The notes below the pieces were generated by a model, which searched no databases, was not told the DNA's origin, and saw nothing but the letters and a program-made list of their open reading frames with translations. A stretch of 64,000 bases of DNA from Actinomadura rupiterrae (lineage in GTDB: Bacteria > Actinomycetota > Actinomycetes > Streptosporangiales > Streptosporangiaceae): positions 186,001-250,000 of the forward strand of contig NZ_JAMZEA010000003.1 of assembly GCF_024172125.1 (NCBI RefSeq), given 5' to 3'. Each line of letters starts with the position of its first letter. The stretch's first letter is position 1. The translations under genes and the position numbers were made by a program. Shown one piece after another: positions 29,226-37,032 of this stretch.

Positions 29226-30421
29226 GCAGCGGCGTCGAGGCCGACATCGTCCTGGACGCGGCGGTCGTCCTCACCCTGGGGATGAACCGCGCGCTCGGCC
29301 GCGCGAGCGGCCTGGCCGGACGCGGCGCGGAGGCTCTCGCCGAACGCGCCGCCGGACGTGCCGAGGCGCGCGGCCGCCGCCTCGCCGAGGTCCGGGACCT
29401 GGAGCGCGCGCTCCGCGAGGTCGTTGAGCGCAACGCCCGCATCCGGGCCCTGGACGAGCTGGGCGCGGAGAACCTCCCGGCTCCGCTCGCGCCCAGCGAG
29501 GACGACGCGGCCGACGACCTGACCGCCTGGTGCGCCGCCACCGACACCCGTCTGGACGAGGCCGAGACCGCCCTCTCCAGAAAGATCGCCGCCGACCTCG
29601 GCACCCAGATCTTCGCCGCCACCCCCCTCACCACGGACACATCCGCAACCCCGACACGCGACGCCTCCACACGCCCGGCGGCGTCCTCGTCCGAACGCGG
29701 ATCATCCGCAACGGAACACAAATCATCTGCAACGGAACGTTCGGCGTCCGGGATCGACGAGGCACTCGGGCGCGTCCTCGCACGACTGCTCCCCGATGCG
29801 ACCGAGGACGAGCGCCGGGACGTCGTCGAGGCGGCGAAGCTGCTGTCCGGAACCGGGACCGCGCAGGACGCCGAAACCGTCCTGACCGAGGTCCGGTTGC
29901 GCGTCCAGAGTGCGAACGAGAACGCCCGCGTCCGCCGCGAGGAGCTGAAGCAGGCAAGGGCGCGGCAGGACGCGCGCGAGCAGGCCGAGGCCGAGCGTCA
30001 GTACGTCCTGTCGGAGGTCACCAGGGCGTTCGAGGACCTCGGCTACGAGGTCCAGCAGAGCTTCGAGACCGTCACCGCCGACAACGGCTCGCTCGTGCTG
30101 TCCAAGGGCGACTGGCCGGACCACAGCGTCCGGATGCGGCTGGACGGCGACGCGAAGCTGCGCGCGAAGATGATCCGCGAGACGCCCGTCCTGAGCGAGA
30201 ACGACCGGCGCGTGGACGTCGAGCGCGAGCAGGAGTGGTGCGACGCGTTCGAGGCGGCCAGGGAGCGCCTGGAGGACGCCGGGATCGGCTCCGACGTCAC
30301 CTGGCGGCTCGCGCCGGGCGTGGAGCGGCTCCCCGTCCGGGCCGAGACCCGGCAGACCGGAACCCGCACCCCCCAGGCACGAGCCCGCGAACGCCAACGC
30401 GAACACAACCCCGACCAGTGA
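29222..30421 (+). CDS. Helical/coiled-coil protein coupled to the kinase
   Basis: 399 aa; the ATG overlaps the kinase stop and has GGAAGGA upstream. The N-terminal half is helical and Arg/Glu/Ala-rich (GRAEARGRRLAEVRDLERAL), with a Ser/Thr-rich hinge near 150-175 (SATEHKSSATERSASG) that could be phosphorylated. The C-terminal half has a coiled coil (RVRREELKQARARQDAREQAEAERQ), then a compact alpha/beta region (FEDLGYEVQQSFETV; GDWPDHSVRMRLDG). I do not recognise the family. The tight coupling suggests a kinase substrate or partner. Confidence 0.75.
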   Translation: MSSGVEADIVLDAAVVLTLGMNRALGRASGLAGRGAEALAERAAGRAEARGRRLAEVRDLERALREVVERNARIRALDELGAENLPAPLAPSEDDAADDLTAWCAATDTRLDEAETALSRKIAADLGTQIFAATPLTTDTSATPTRDASTRPAASSSERGSSATEHKSSATERSASGIDEALGRVLARLLPDATEDERRDVVEAAKLLSGTGTAQDAETVLTEVRLRVQSANENARVRREELKQARARQDAREQAEAERQYVLSEVTRAFEDLGYEVQQSFETVTADNGSLVLSKGDWPDHSVRMRLDGDAKLRAKMIRETPVLSENDRRVDVEREQEWCDAFEAARERLEDAGIGSDVTWRLAPGVERLPVRAETRQTGTRTPQARARERQREHNPDQ

Positions 30422-30530
30422 CCCGCCCCACCGATGATCGGCTCAGCCGTTGGCCCGCCTGGACACCGATGCCCCCCCGGCAGCCTCCTCGGCCAAACAG
30501 GTGACCAGATCCGGAGCTTGCTGAACCAGG

Positions 30531-30752
30531 CAGGTGGCCAGACGGTACAGGCGGCCGGACCGGCCTGTGACTAGACCGGGCAGCCGCCCTTCTGGACAGG
30601 TGGCCGGACGGGACGGCAGACCGGGCCGGGCCGGTGACCGAACCAGGCAGGTGACCGAACCAGGCAGGTGACCGAACCAGGCAGGTGACCGAACCAGGCA
30701 GTCGCCCTTTTGGGCAGGTGGCCGGACTGGGCAGGTGAGTGGAGCGGGTAGC
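30531..30752 (+). repeat. 17-bp tandem repeat array (about 13 units)
   Basis: The unit CAGGTGACCGAACCAGG occurs in near-exact copies at 30631-30700 and in degenerate copies on both sides, mostly at 16-17 bp period. It lies in the 489-bp gap between the helical-protein gene and the AAA+ gene. The period is not a multiple of three and no start codon or ribosome-binding site adjoins, so it is noncoding. The remainder of the gap is G-rich and shows no gene. Confidence 0.8.
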
Positions 30753-30910
30753 GCCCGTCCGGGCGGGTGGGCGGGGTGGGTGGTTGGGTGGATCGGGGTG
30801 GGTGGGGGCTCGGTCGGGCGGGTGAATGCGGTGAGGGGTGACCGGGGCGGGGCGGGGTGGACGATAATCGCTGGACGACGAGCCCCGACGGACTACCGGA
30901 AGAAGTGAGC

Positions 30911-32785
30911 GTGAGTATCGAGTCCCCCACCCTCGGCGGGCGGCTGCCCGGGTGGCCGCCGTTCATCCGCGAGCTGGACGCGACGCTGGCGGTGCACTCG
31001 CAGTACGTGCTGTCGGGGAACCTGTACGACAGCTTCCTCGCCCCCGGGGACGGCACCGCGCCCGCGCGGCTGCTGCCGCTGCGCGACCTGATGTGGGAGT
31101 CGCTGCGGTCCAGCGGCTTCTCGTTCATGGTGGTCTACGACGCGGTGGACGGTGTCCAGATCCATCCGGCGTCGGCGGCGGACGAGGCGCAGCGGCTGCT
31201 CGGGAAGGTGAAGCCGGACGACAAGCCGTCGCTGGAGGCGCTGACCCGGCTGCTCGCGGCGGTCGCGCGTCCGGCGGAGGACGTCCGCGCCGCGTTCCTG
31301 ATCGACTCGGCGTCCCGGATCGCGCGGACACCGACCGACCTGGAGCCCGCCGAGCGAGACTTCTTTCGGTTCTGCGCGCGGCTGTCCCGGACGGCGCGTC
31401 CGGTGCGGGTGGCGGGGCAGCGGCCGAAGCCGCTCTACAACCCGGTCGTCTGGCTGGTGGACCGGCCGGGCGACCTGCCGCCGTGGCTGACCGCCGAGAA
31501 CGAGAACGTGCGCGAGATCACCATCCTGCGCCCGCACCTGGGCGACCGCCAGGAGACCGCGCGGCTGCTGGCCCGCGCATTCGGGGTGTCCGACGTCGGA
31601 ACGGACGAGGTCGCGGCGCGCGCGTGCGACGCGTTCGCCGAGCAGGCGGACGGCCTGACCCTCCAGTCGATGATCGAGGTGACCCGGCTGGCGAAGGAGC
31701 GGAACGTCTCGCTCGCCGACCTGCCGGACGCGGTGCGCACCTACAAGCTCGGCGTCCTCGACAACCCGTGGAGCCGCGGGCACCTGCGGCGGCGCGTCCT
31801 GGAGGGCGAGAAGAAGGTCCCGGAGCGGGTGATCGGGCAGCCGCAGGCGGTCACCAAGACCCTGGACATCCTGAAGCGGGCCGTGCTCGGGCTGTCCGGG
31901 GCGCAGGCGACCCGGTCCGGGTCGCGGCCGCGCGGCGTGCTGTTCTTCGCCGGGCCGACCGGTGTCGGCAAGACCGAGCTGGCCAAGGCGATCACCGAGC
32001 TGGTGTTCGGGGACGAGTCGGCCTACCTGCGGTTCGACATGAGCGAGTTCTCCGGCGAGGGCTCCGGGGACCGGCTGATCGGCGCGCCGCCCGGCTACGT
32101 CGGGCACGAGGCGGGCGGCGAGCTGACCAACGCCGTCCGGGAGGACCCGTTCCGGGTGATCCTCTTCGATGAGATCGAGAAGGCGCACCCGCGGATCCTG
32201 GACAAGTTCCTGCAGATCCTGGAGGACGGGCGGCTCACCGACGGGCGCGGCAACACCGTCCACTTCTCCGAGGCGATCCTGGTGTTCACCTCGAACCTCG
32301 GGATGTTCGTCCCGGCGCACGACACCGGCGGCGGCCCGGCGCCGCGCGTCCGCAACGTGATGCCCGGCATGCCGTACGAGGACGTCGAGCAGCGGATGAA
32401 GGGCGCGGTCGCCGACCACTTCACCGAGGTGCTGAACCGGCCGGAGCTGCTCAACCGGTTCGGCGACAACATCGTGGTGTTCGACTTCATCGGCGCGGAG
32501 GCCGCGGACCGGATCTTCGACCTCCAGTTCGCCAACATCTGCCGCCGGGTGACCGAGGAGCACCGGCTCGTCCTGTCGGTGAAGGGCGAGCCGCTCGGCA
32601 CGCTGCGCGAGTGGTGCACCGCCGAGCTGGACAAGGGCGGACGCGGCATCGGCATGGCCCTGGAGTCGTTCTTCGTCAACCCGCTCGCCCGCGCGCTGTT
32701 CGACCGCGACCTCACCCCGGACGAGAAGATCACCGTCACCGGCATCCGCCGCGAGGGCAGCATCGTCCACCTGGACCTCGCATGA
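30911..32785 (+). CDS. Clp/Hsp100-type AAA+ ATPase
   Basis: 624 aa from the GTG at 30911, with GGAAG eight bases upstream; GTGs at 30905 and 30857 are alternatives. The C-terminal half is a ClpA/ClpB D2-like module: Walker A AGPTGVGKTELAKAI, pore-loop region GAPPGYVGHEAGG, Walker B VILFDEIEKAH, sensor TSNLG and arginine finger NRPELLNRFGDNIVVFDF. The N-terminal 270 residues look like a second AAA+ fold lacking a P-loop (AAFLIDSASRIA at the Walker B position). No ClpP-docking motif is evident, so remodelling without proteolysis is likelier. Confidence 0.88.
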   Translation: MSIESPTLGGRLPGWPPFIRELDATLAVHSQYVLSGNLYDSFLAPGDGTAPARLLPLRDLMWESLRSSGFSFMVVYDAVDGVQIHPASAADEAQRLLGKVKPDDKPSLEALTRLLAAVARPAEDVRAAFLIDSASRIARTPTDLEPAERDFFRFCARLSRTARPVRVAGQRPKPLYNPVVWLVDRPGDLPPWLTAENENVREITILRPHLGDRQETARLLARAFGVSDVGTDEVAARACDAFAEQADGLTLQSMIEVTRLAKERNVSLADLPDAVRTYKLGVLDNPWSRGHLRRRVLEGEKKVPERVIGQPQAVTKTLDILKRAVLGLSGAQATRSGSRPRGVLFFAGPTGVGKTELAKAITELVFGDESAYLRFDMSEFSGEGSGDRLIGAPPGYVGHEAGGELTNAVREDPFRVILFDEIEKAHPRILDKFLQILEDGRLTDGRGNTVHFSEAILVFTSNLGMFVPAHDTGGGPAPRVRNVMPGMPYEDVEQRMKGAVADHFTEVLNRPELLNRFGDNIVVFDFIGAEAADRIFDLQFANICRRVTEEHRLVLSVKGEPLGTLREWCTAELDKGGRGIGMALESFFVNPLARALFDRDLTPDEKITVTGIRREGSIVHLDLA

Positions 32786-32810
32786 GCGGAAGCGGTGTGA
32801 GGGGACGGAT

Positions 32811-33521
32811 GTGACGGATCTCCTGCTCGCCAAGGCGCATTACCCCGTGACCACGCTCGGGCCCGGGACGCGGGCGGGCATCTGGACGCAGGGTTGCACG
32901 CTGCACTGCCAGGGGTGCCTGTCGCGCGACACCTGGGAGGCCGACGCCGCCAAGGCCGTCCCGGTGGACGCCGTCCTGGGCTGGCTGCGGTCGCTGCCCG
33001 CGCCGCTGGACGGGGTGACGATCTCGGGCGGTGAACCGTTCCAGCAGCCGGAGGCGGTGCTGGAGCTGGTGCGGGGGGTGCGCGCCTGGCAGGCGGAGCT
33101 CGGCCATGAGAGCATTCCGTTGGACATTCTCGTCTACAGCGGATATGTCTACACACGGCTCTCGCGCTCCCTCGCGGCCCGCGAGATCCTGAACAGGTGC
33201 GACGCCGTCATCACGGGGCCGTACGTCGACCGGCTCAACCCGGAGGGGCGACACTCACCCGGAGGGTCCCTACTCTGGAGGGGGTCGGCCAACCAGCGCG
33301 TCGTGCCGCTGTCCGAGCTCGGGCGGCGACGCTACGCGGAGGCGGCCGGCGAGGAAGCGAACCGGGACGACGTGCCCCGCATGCAGGTGTCCGTGGACGA
33401 GGGGCCGGAGGGAAGGCGGGTGTACTACATCGGGATCCCGCGACGAGGTGACCTCGATCACCTCATGACGACGCTGGAACAGGCCGGAGTGCGCGCGGGG
33501 GAAGTGTCGTGGAGACCATGA
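32811..33521 (+). CDS. NrdG-like radical SAM (4Fe-4S) protein
   Basis: 236 aa, GTG start, 25 bp after the AAA+ gene. CTLHCQGC is the CX3CX2C cluster motif of radical SAM enzymes, preceded by [12 protein letters not shown] and followed by [14 protein letters not shown] (the SAM-binding GGE motif). It most resembles activases of glycyl-radical enzymes (NrdG, PflA). No glycyl-radical partner lies nearby. The C-terminal 80 residues (after [13 protein letters not shown]) are a separate small domain. The target may be a protein in this locus. Confidence 0.88.
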   Translation: MTDLLLAKAHYPVTTLGPGTRAGIWTQGCTLHCQGCLSRDTWEADAAKAVPVDAVLGWLRSLPAPLDGVTISGGEPFQQPEAVLELVRGVRAWQAELGHESIPLDILVYSGYVYTRLSRSLAAREILNRCDAVITGPYVDRLNPEGRHSPGGSLLWRGSANQRVVPLSELGRRRYAEAAGEEANRDDVPRMQVSVDEGPEGRRVYYIGIPRRGDLDHLMTTLEQAGVRAGEVSWRP

Positions 33522-34804
33522 ACTGCCCATACTGCAATGAACCGGTGCAGCCGGGAGACCTGCTCTGCCTGAGCTGCGGCGCGAACCTGGCCCGTCCGGG
33601 TGCGCAGCAGCAGCACCAGCACGGCGGCCAGGGCTACGGCGACCAGGCCCCGCCCCGCACGACGCCGCCGCCCGCGCCCGGCCAGCACGGCCAGCACGGC
33701 GGCGGACAGCCCGGCGGCCCGCCGCCGTACGGGCAGCAGGGCGGTTACGGACAGCCCCCGCAGCAGGGCGGGCAGCCCCCGTACCAGCAGGGCGGCCAGC
33801 CCGACTACGGCCAGCCGCAGCCGGATTACGGTCAGCCGCAACGTCCCCAGCAGCCGTCGCAGCAGTCGGACCCGTGGGGCCCGCCCCAGCAGCAGTCGCC
33901 GGACCCGTGGGGTCCCCCGCAGCAGCAGGGCAGCGGCTTCGGCCAGCCCCCGCAGCAGCACGGCGGCGGCCAGCCCGACTACGGCCAGCCGCAACAGGCC
34001 GGTCAGCCGGACTACGGCCAGCCGCCCCAGCACGGCGGCCAGCCCGACTACGGACGCGGCGGGCAGCCCGATTACGGTCAGCCCCAGCACGGCGGGCAAC
34101 CCGACTACGGCCAGCCGCAGCACGGGGGCCAGCCGGACTACGGACAGCCCCCGCAGCACGGCGGTCAGCCGGATTACGGACAGCCCCAGCACGGGGGCCA
34201 GGCCGACTACGGTCAGCCGCCCGCCCCGCAGCAGCAGGACCCGTGGGGCTCCCCGCCCCCGCCCGCGCCGCAGGACCCGTGGGGCTCGCCGCAGCCCGGC
34301 TACGGCCCGCCGGCAGGCCCGAACGGCCCCGGCGGCCAGCCGTACGGCCGGGAGCAGACGCTCCTGCCGTCGGACGGCCAGGGCGGGCGCCGTCCCGACA
34401 ACACAGCGATGATGTGCCCGTACTGCGAGGCGGTGCTGAGCAACCCGTCCGCCGCGCAGTGCGACTCGTGCCTGCGCCCGCTGCCGGGCAAGGGCGCGCC
34501 GACGCTGCGGGTGCAGTTCCCGACCGGCGAGCTGAAGATCGCGATCGGGCAGACCCTGGTGCTCGGCCGGGACGCGGGCCAGTCCCCCGTCGCGGCGACG
34601 TTCACGCCCTACGACAACGTCTCCCGGCGGCACTCGACGCTCTGGCTCGACCAGCAGGGCACCGCCTGGGTCCGCGACGAGGGCTCCACGAACGGCACGT
34701 TCATCAACGGCGAGCGCCTCCCCCCGCGGGTGGACGCCCCGCTCCGCGACGGCGACCAACTCCGCCTGGCCGCCGACGTAGCCGGCACCGTCACCCTGAA
34801 CTAG
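33518..34804 (+). CDS. Zinc-ribbon/FHA phosphothreonine-binding protein
   Basis: 428 aa. The ATG at 33518 overlaps the radical SAM stop codon (ATGA). An N-terminal zinc ribbon (CPYC...CLSC) precedes about 250 residues of Gln/Gly/Pro/Tyr repeats built on [12 protein letters not shown] second zinc ribbon follows ([19 protein letters not shown]), then the FHA domain with [14 protein letters not shown] and STNGTFING, the residues that bind phosphothreonine. It probably reads out phosphorylation by the locus kinase. A terminator hairpin follows. Confidence 0.9.
   Translation: MNCPYCNEPVQPGDLLCLSCGANLARPGAQQQHQHGGQGYGDQAPPRTTPPPAPGQHGQHGGGQPGGPPPYGQQGGYGQPPQQGGQPPYQQGGQPDYGQPQPDYGQPQRPQQPSQQSDPWGPPQQQSPDPWGPPQQQGSGFGQPPQQHGGGQPDYGQPQQAGQPDYGQPPQHGGQPDYGRGGQPDYGQPQHGGQPDYGQPQHGGQPDYGQPPQHGGQPDYGQPQHGGQADYGQPPAPQQQDPWGSPPPPAPQDPWGSPQPGYGPPAGPNGPGGQPYGREQTLLPSDGQGGRRPDNTAMMCPYCEAVLSNPSAAQCDSCLRPLPGKGAPTLRVQFPTGELKIAIGQTLVLGRDAGQSPVAATFTPYDNVSRRHSTLWLDQQGTAWVRDEGSTNGTFINGERLPPRVDAPLRDGDQLRLAADVAGTVTLN
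33790..34225 (+). repeat. In-gene repeat encoding [11 protein letters not shown] units
   Basis: Imperfect units of about 24-33 bp encode a Gln/Gly/Pro/Tyr low-complexity region between the two zinc ribbons. All length changes keep the frame. Confidence 0.7.
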
Positions 34805-34828
34805 CCCACGAAAGCACCAAGTAGTCCA

Positions 34829-34867
34829 CGGAAGCGCCGGGGCCCGCAAAGGACCCCGGCGCTTCCG
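34829..34867 (+). terminator. Terminator after the zinc-ribbon/FHA gene
   Basis: A perfect 14-bp stem (34829-34842 with 34854-34867) with an 11-base loop starts 25 bp after the stop codon. Confidence 0.75.
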
Positions 34868-34888
34868 CACCCCCCAACACCACGCGCG

Positions 34889-35119
34889 GAACCGCCAGCG
34901 GCGGGCGGCGCGTTCACCTTCAAGGGCGTCACCGGGTGCGCCCACGGCTGGTTCCGCGTGCGGTTCGCCGGAAATGCGCGTCCGAAGACGGACGCCAAGG
35001 GACACTTCACCGGACGTTTTCGTCTCTACAAGGGCGCGACCTTCGCCTACATCTACGACGGCGACAAGACCCACTACTACGACTCGCCGCTCAAGGGCAC
35101 CTACGTCTCCGTCCGCTGA
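34889..35119 (+). pseudogene. Truncated relic of the secreted paralogue family
   Basis: An open frame without a start codon encodes WFRVRFAGN joined directly to ARPKTDAKGHFTGRFRLYKG and ends KTHYYDSPLKGTYVSVR. The end matches the intact secreted protein at 36100-36840 (ARPKTDSKGHFSGRF; KTHYYDSPLKATFVNVR). In that protein these two segments are about 75 residues apart. The relic has therefore lost its N-terminus and signal peptide and carries an internal in-frame deletion. Confidence 0.7.
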
Positions 35120-35312
35120 CGGATGGCATGACCGGCACGAGGTGGCCTGGACGCTCCACGAGGCGGCCGCGACGCCTCGCGGGACGGCGGGCCGGAGCGG
35201 TTCGCGTGGCTTTGCAGTTTTGTGATCCGTGTGGGGGCAACCGGGGTGTGAGCTGCGGCGTCTTGCATTCGCGCCTCCGCACCGGGCGCGCGAACGATCA
35301 GGAATGAGACCC

Positions 35313-36053
35313 ATGCGCACTGCCTCCTTGGCGCTCGGCGCGGCGACGGTCACGGCCCTTTCGCTGGCCGTCCCCGCCGCCGCCCATGCCGCCCCCGCCG
35401 TCCCCACCAAGATCACCGGCCTCACGGTCAGCACGAAGGCGACCTGGCAGCTCAGCCTGTCCGGCAAGCTGACCACGCGGGCCGGGCAGCCGGTGGGCGC
35501 CGGACGCAAGATCGTCATCGAGACGGCCGACGACGCGCGCAAGCACTGGCGCGCCATGCCGAAGGCCCTGTTCACCAAGGCCGACGGGACGTTCGCCACC
35601 GACGCCCGGCACACCGCCGTGATCTTCGAGGACGGCTACTACCGCGTCCGCTTCGCGGGCGGCCCGACGTTCGCCGCCACCGTTTCCGGCGAGGTCCGGG
35701 ACCGCCGGATCGCGACCCGCGTCGCCGGCTGGAAGGTCTCCACGACCCGTCCGCGCCGCGGCTCGTCGTTCACCGTCCGCGGCTACCTCCAGGAGAAGCC
35801 CGGGACGTCCTGGAAGGCCCTCAAGGGACGGCACGTCTCCGTCGAGTACTGCCTCAAGGGCGGCGACTGCCTGAACGACATGTCGCTCTGGCACGCGTTC
35901 TCGAACTACAAGTCCGACTCGAAGGGCTTCTTCCAGACCCGCGTGCACGTCGGCGCGAAGGCGAAGCCGATCTACGTCGCGTACACCTTCTACGGCGACT
36001 CAACCCATTACGTCACCTACCTGGTCAAGCCGGTCCTCATCTCGCCCCGCTGA
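35313..36053 (+). CDS. Secreted protein, family paralogue A
   Basis: 246 aa from the ATG at 35313, with AGGA ten bases upstream; an ATG at 35304 is also in frame. Signal peptide MRTASLALGAATVTALSLAVPAAAHA. The mature part seems to have two immunoglobulin-like beta repeats, each starting with a TGLTVSTKATWQLSLSGKL or VAGWKVSTTRPRRGSSFTV type strand. Two cysteines (YCLKGGDCL) could pair. It ends in FYGDSTHYVTYLVKP, like its neighbour's YFGDKTHYYDSPLKA. The role is unknown; surface or matrix binding is possible. Confidence 0.8.
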   Translation: MRTASLALGAATVTALSLAVPAAAHAAPAVPTKITGLTVSTKATWQLSLSGKLTTRAGQPVGAGRKIVIETADDARKHWRAMPKALFTKADGTFATDARHTAVIFEDGYYRVRFAGGPTFAATVSGEVRDRRIATRVAGWKVSTTRPRRGSSFTVRGYLQEKPGTSWKALKGRHVSVEYCLKGGDCLNDMSLWHAFSNYKSDSKGFFQTRVHVGAKAKPIYVAYTFYGDSTHYVTYLVKPVLISPR

Positions 36054-36099
36054 CCACTCGCGGACCCGGCCCGCACCCCCGTCTCCCCCGCCGCATCCG

Positions 36100-36840
36100 A
36101 TGAAAGTGATGTCCATGCGCAAGTCCCTGCTCCTCGCGAGCACGGCCGCCGCCGCGGCCTCCCTCGTGGCGGCCCCCGCCGCCAACGCGGCCGCCACGCC
36201 CGCCGCGAAGACCCCGACCAAGGTCACGTTCGGCATGTCCACCACGTGGGACGCCAAGCTGAAGATCTGGGGCAAGGTCACCGCGACCGGCACGACCGTC
36301 CCGGCCGGGAAGTGGCTGGTCGCGGAGTGCTACTCGTACCAGTGGCACAAGTGGCAGGCGGTCAAGCCCGGCAAGGGCCAGAAGCCGCTGATCACGCAGG
36401 CCGGCGGATCGTTCTCCAGCGACCTGACCGTGTACTGCTCGCACGGCAAGTACCGGGTCCGCTTCCCCGGCGACCCGACGCTCGCGCCGTCCACCAGCCC
36501 GATCGTCCTGGACAAGCGCATCAACGCGCTGACCTTCGGCTGGAAGGTGACGCCGAAGTCGATCCGCAAGAACGGCTACGTCTACTTCTCCGGGACGCTC
36601 AAGCACGACCCCACGCCGGGCCACTATGTCCCGTTCAAGGGCCAGCGCGTCTACCTGTACGTGAAGTTCAAGGGCGAGAAGAAGTGGTACTGGTTCGCCC
36701 GCCCGAAGACCGATTCGAAGGGGCACTTCAGCGGCCGCTTCCGCATCCCGCGTGATGCCTCGTTCAGCTACGAGTATTTCGGTGACAAGACTCACTACTA
36801 TGACTCGCCTCTGAAGGCGACGTTCGTTAACGTTCGATAG
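36100..36840 (+). CDS. Secreted protein, family paralogue B
   Basis: 246 aa from the ATG at 36100 (the ATG at 36115, opening MRKSLLLAS, is equally plausible). Signal peptide ends ...AAPAANAAA. Two beta-sandwich-like repeats as in paralogue A, with Cys in AECYSY and VYCSHG. It shares the C-terminal motif GDKTHYYDSPLKATFVNVR with the relic at 34889-35119. The gene lies 46 bp after paralogue A, so both are probably co-transcribed. Confidence 0.8.
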   Translation: MKVMSMRKSLLLASTAAAAASLVAAPAANAAATPAAKTPTKVTFGMSTTWDAKLKIWGKVTATGTTVPAGKWLVAECYSYQWHKWQAVKPGKGQKPLITQAGGSFSSDLTVYCSHGKYRVRFPGDPTLAPSTSPIVLDKRINALTFGWKVTPKSIRKNGYVYFSGTLKHDPTPGHYVPFKGQRVYLYVKFKGEKKWYWFARPKTDSKGHFSGRFRIPRDASFSYEYFGDKTHYYDSPLKATFVNVR

Positions 36841-37032
36841 AGCGCGTTCCGTAGTGGCATCGCGGCGGTCCGGAGTTTCCGGGCCACCGTTGTCCATTCG
36901 TGACCTGAGAAGCGCAACCTTACGGCTGACTCGTGCATCCTCCAATATGCATGTTTGTGGCAATTTCATAGCTCGGCGTCACGCGAACGGCACGGTCCGT
37001 TCCGGCGAGCCGCTGAACGGCCGGGAGGTCGG

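Noticed and set aside
30531..30752. The 17-bp array as a CRISPR array
   Set aside because: Units are contiguous without unique spacers, have no CRISPR-like dyad and no cas genes nearby.
34936..35307. Alternative frame over the paralogue relic
   Set aside because: The similarity to paralogue B is in a different frame that ends at 35119, and this frame has no support.
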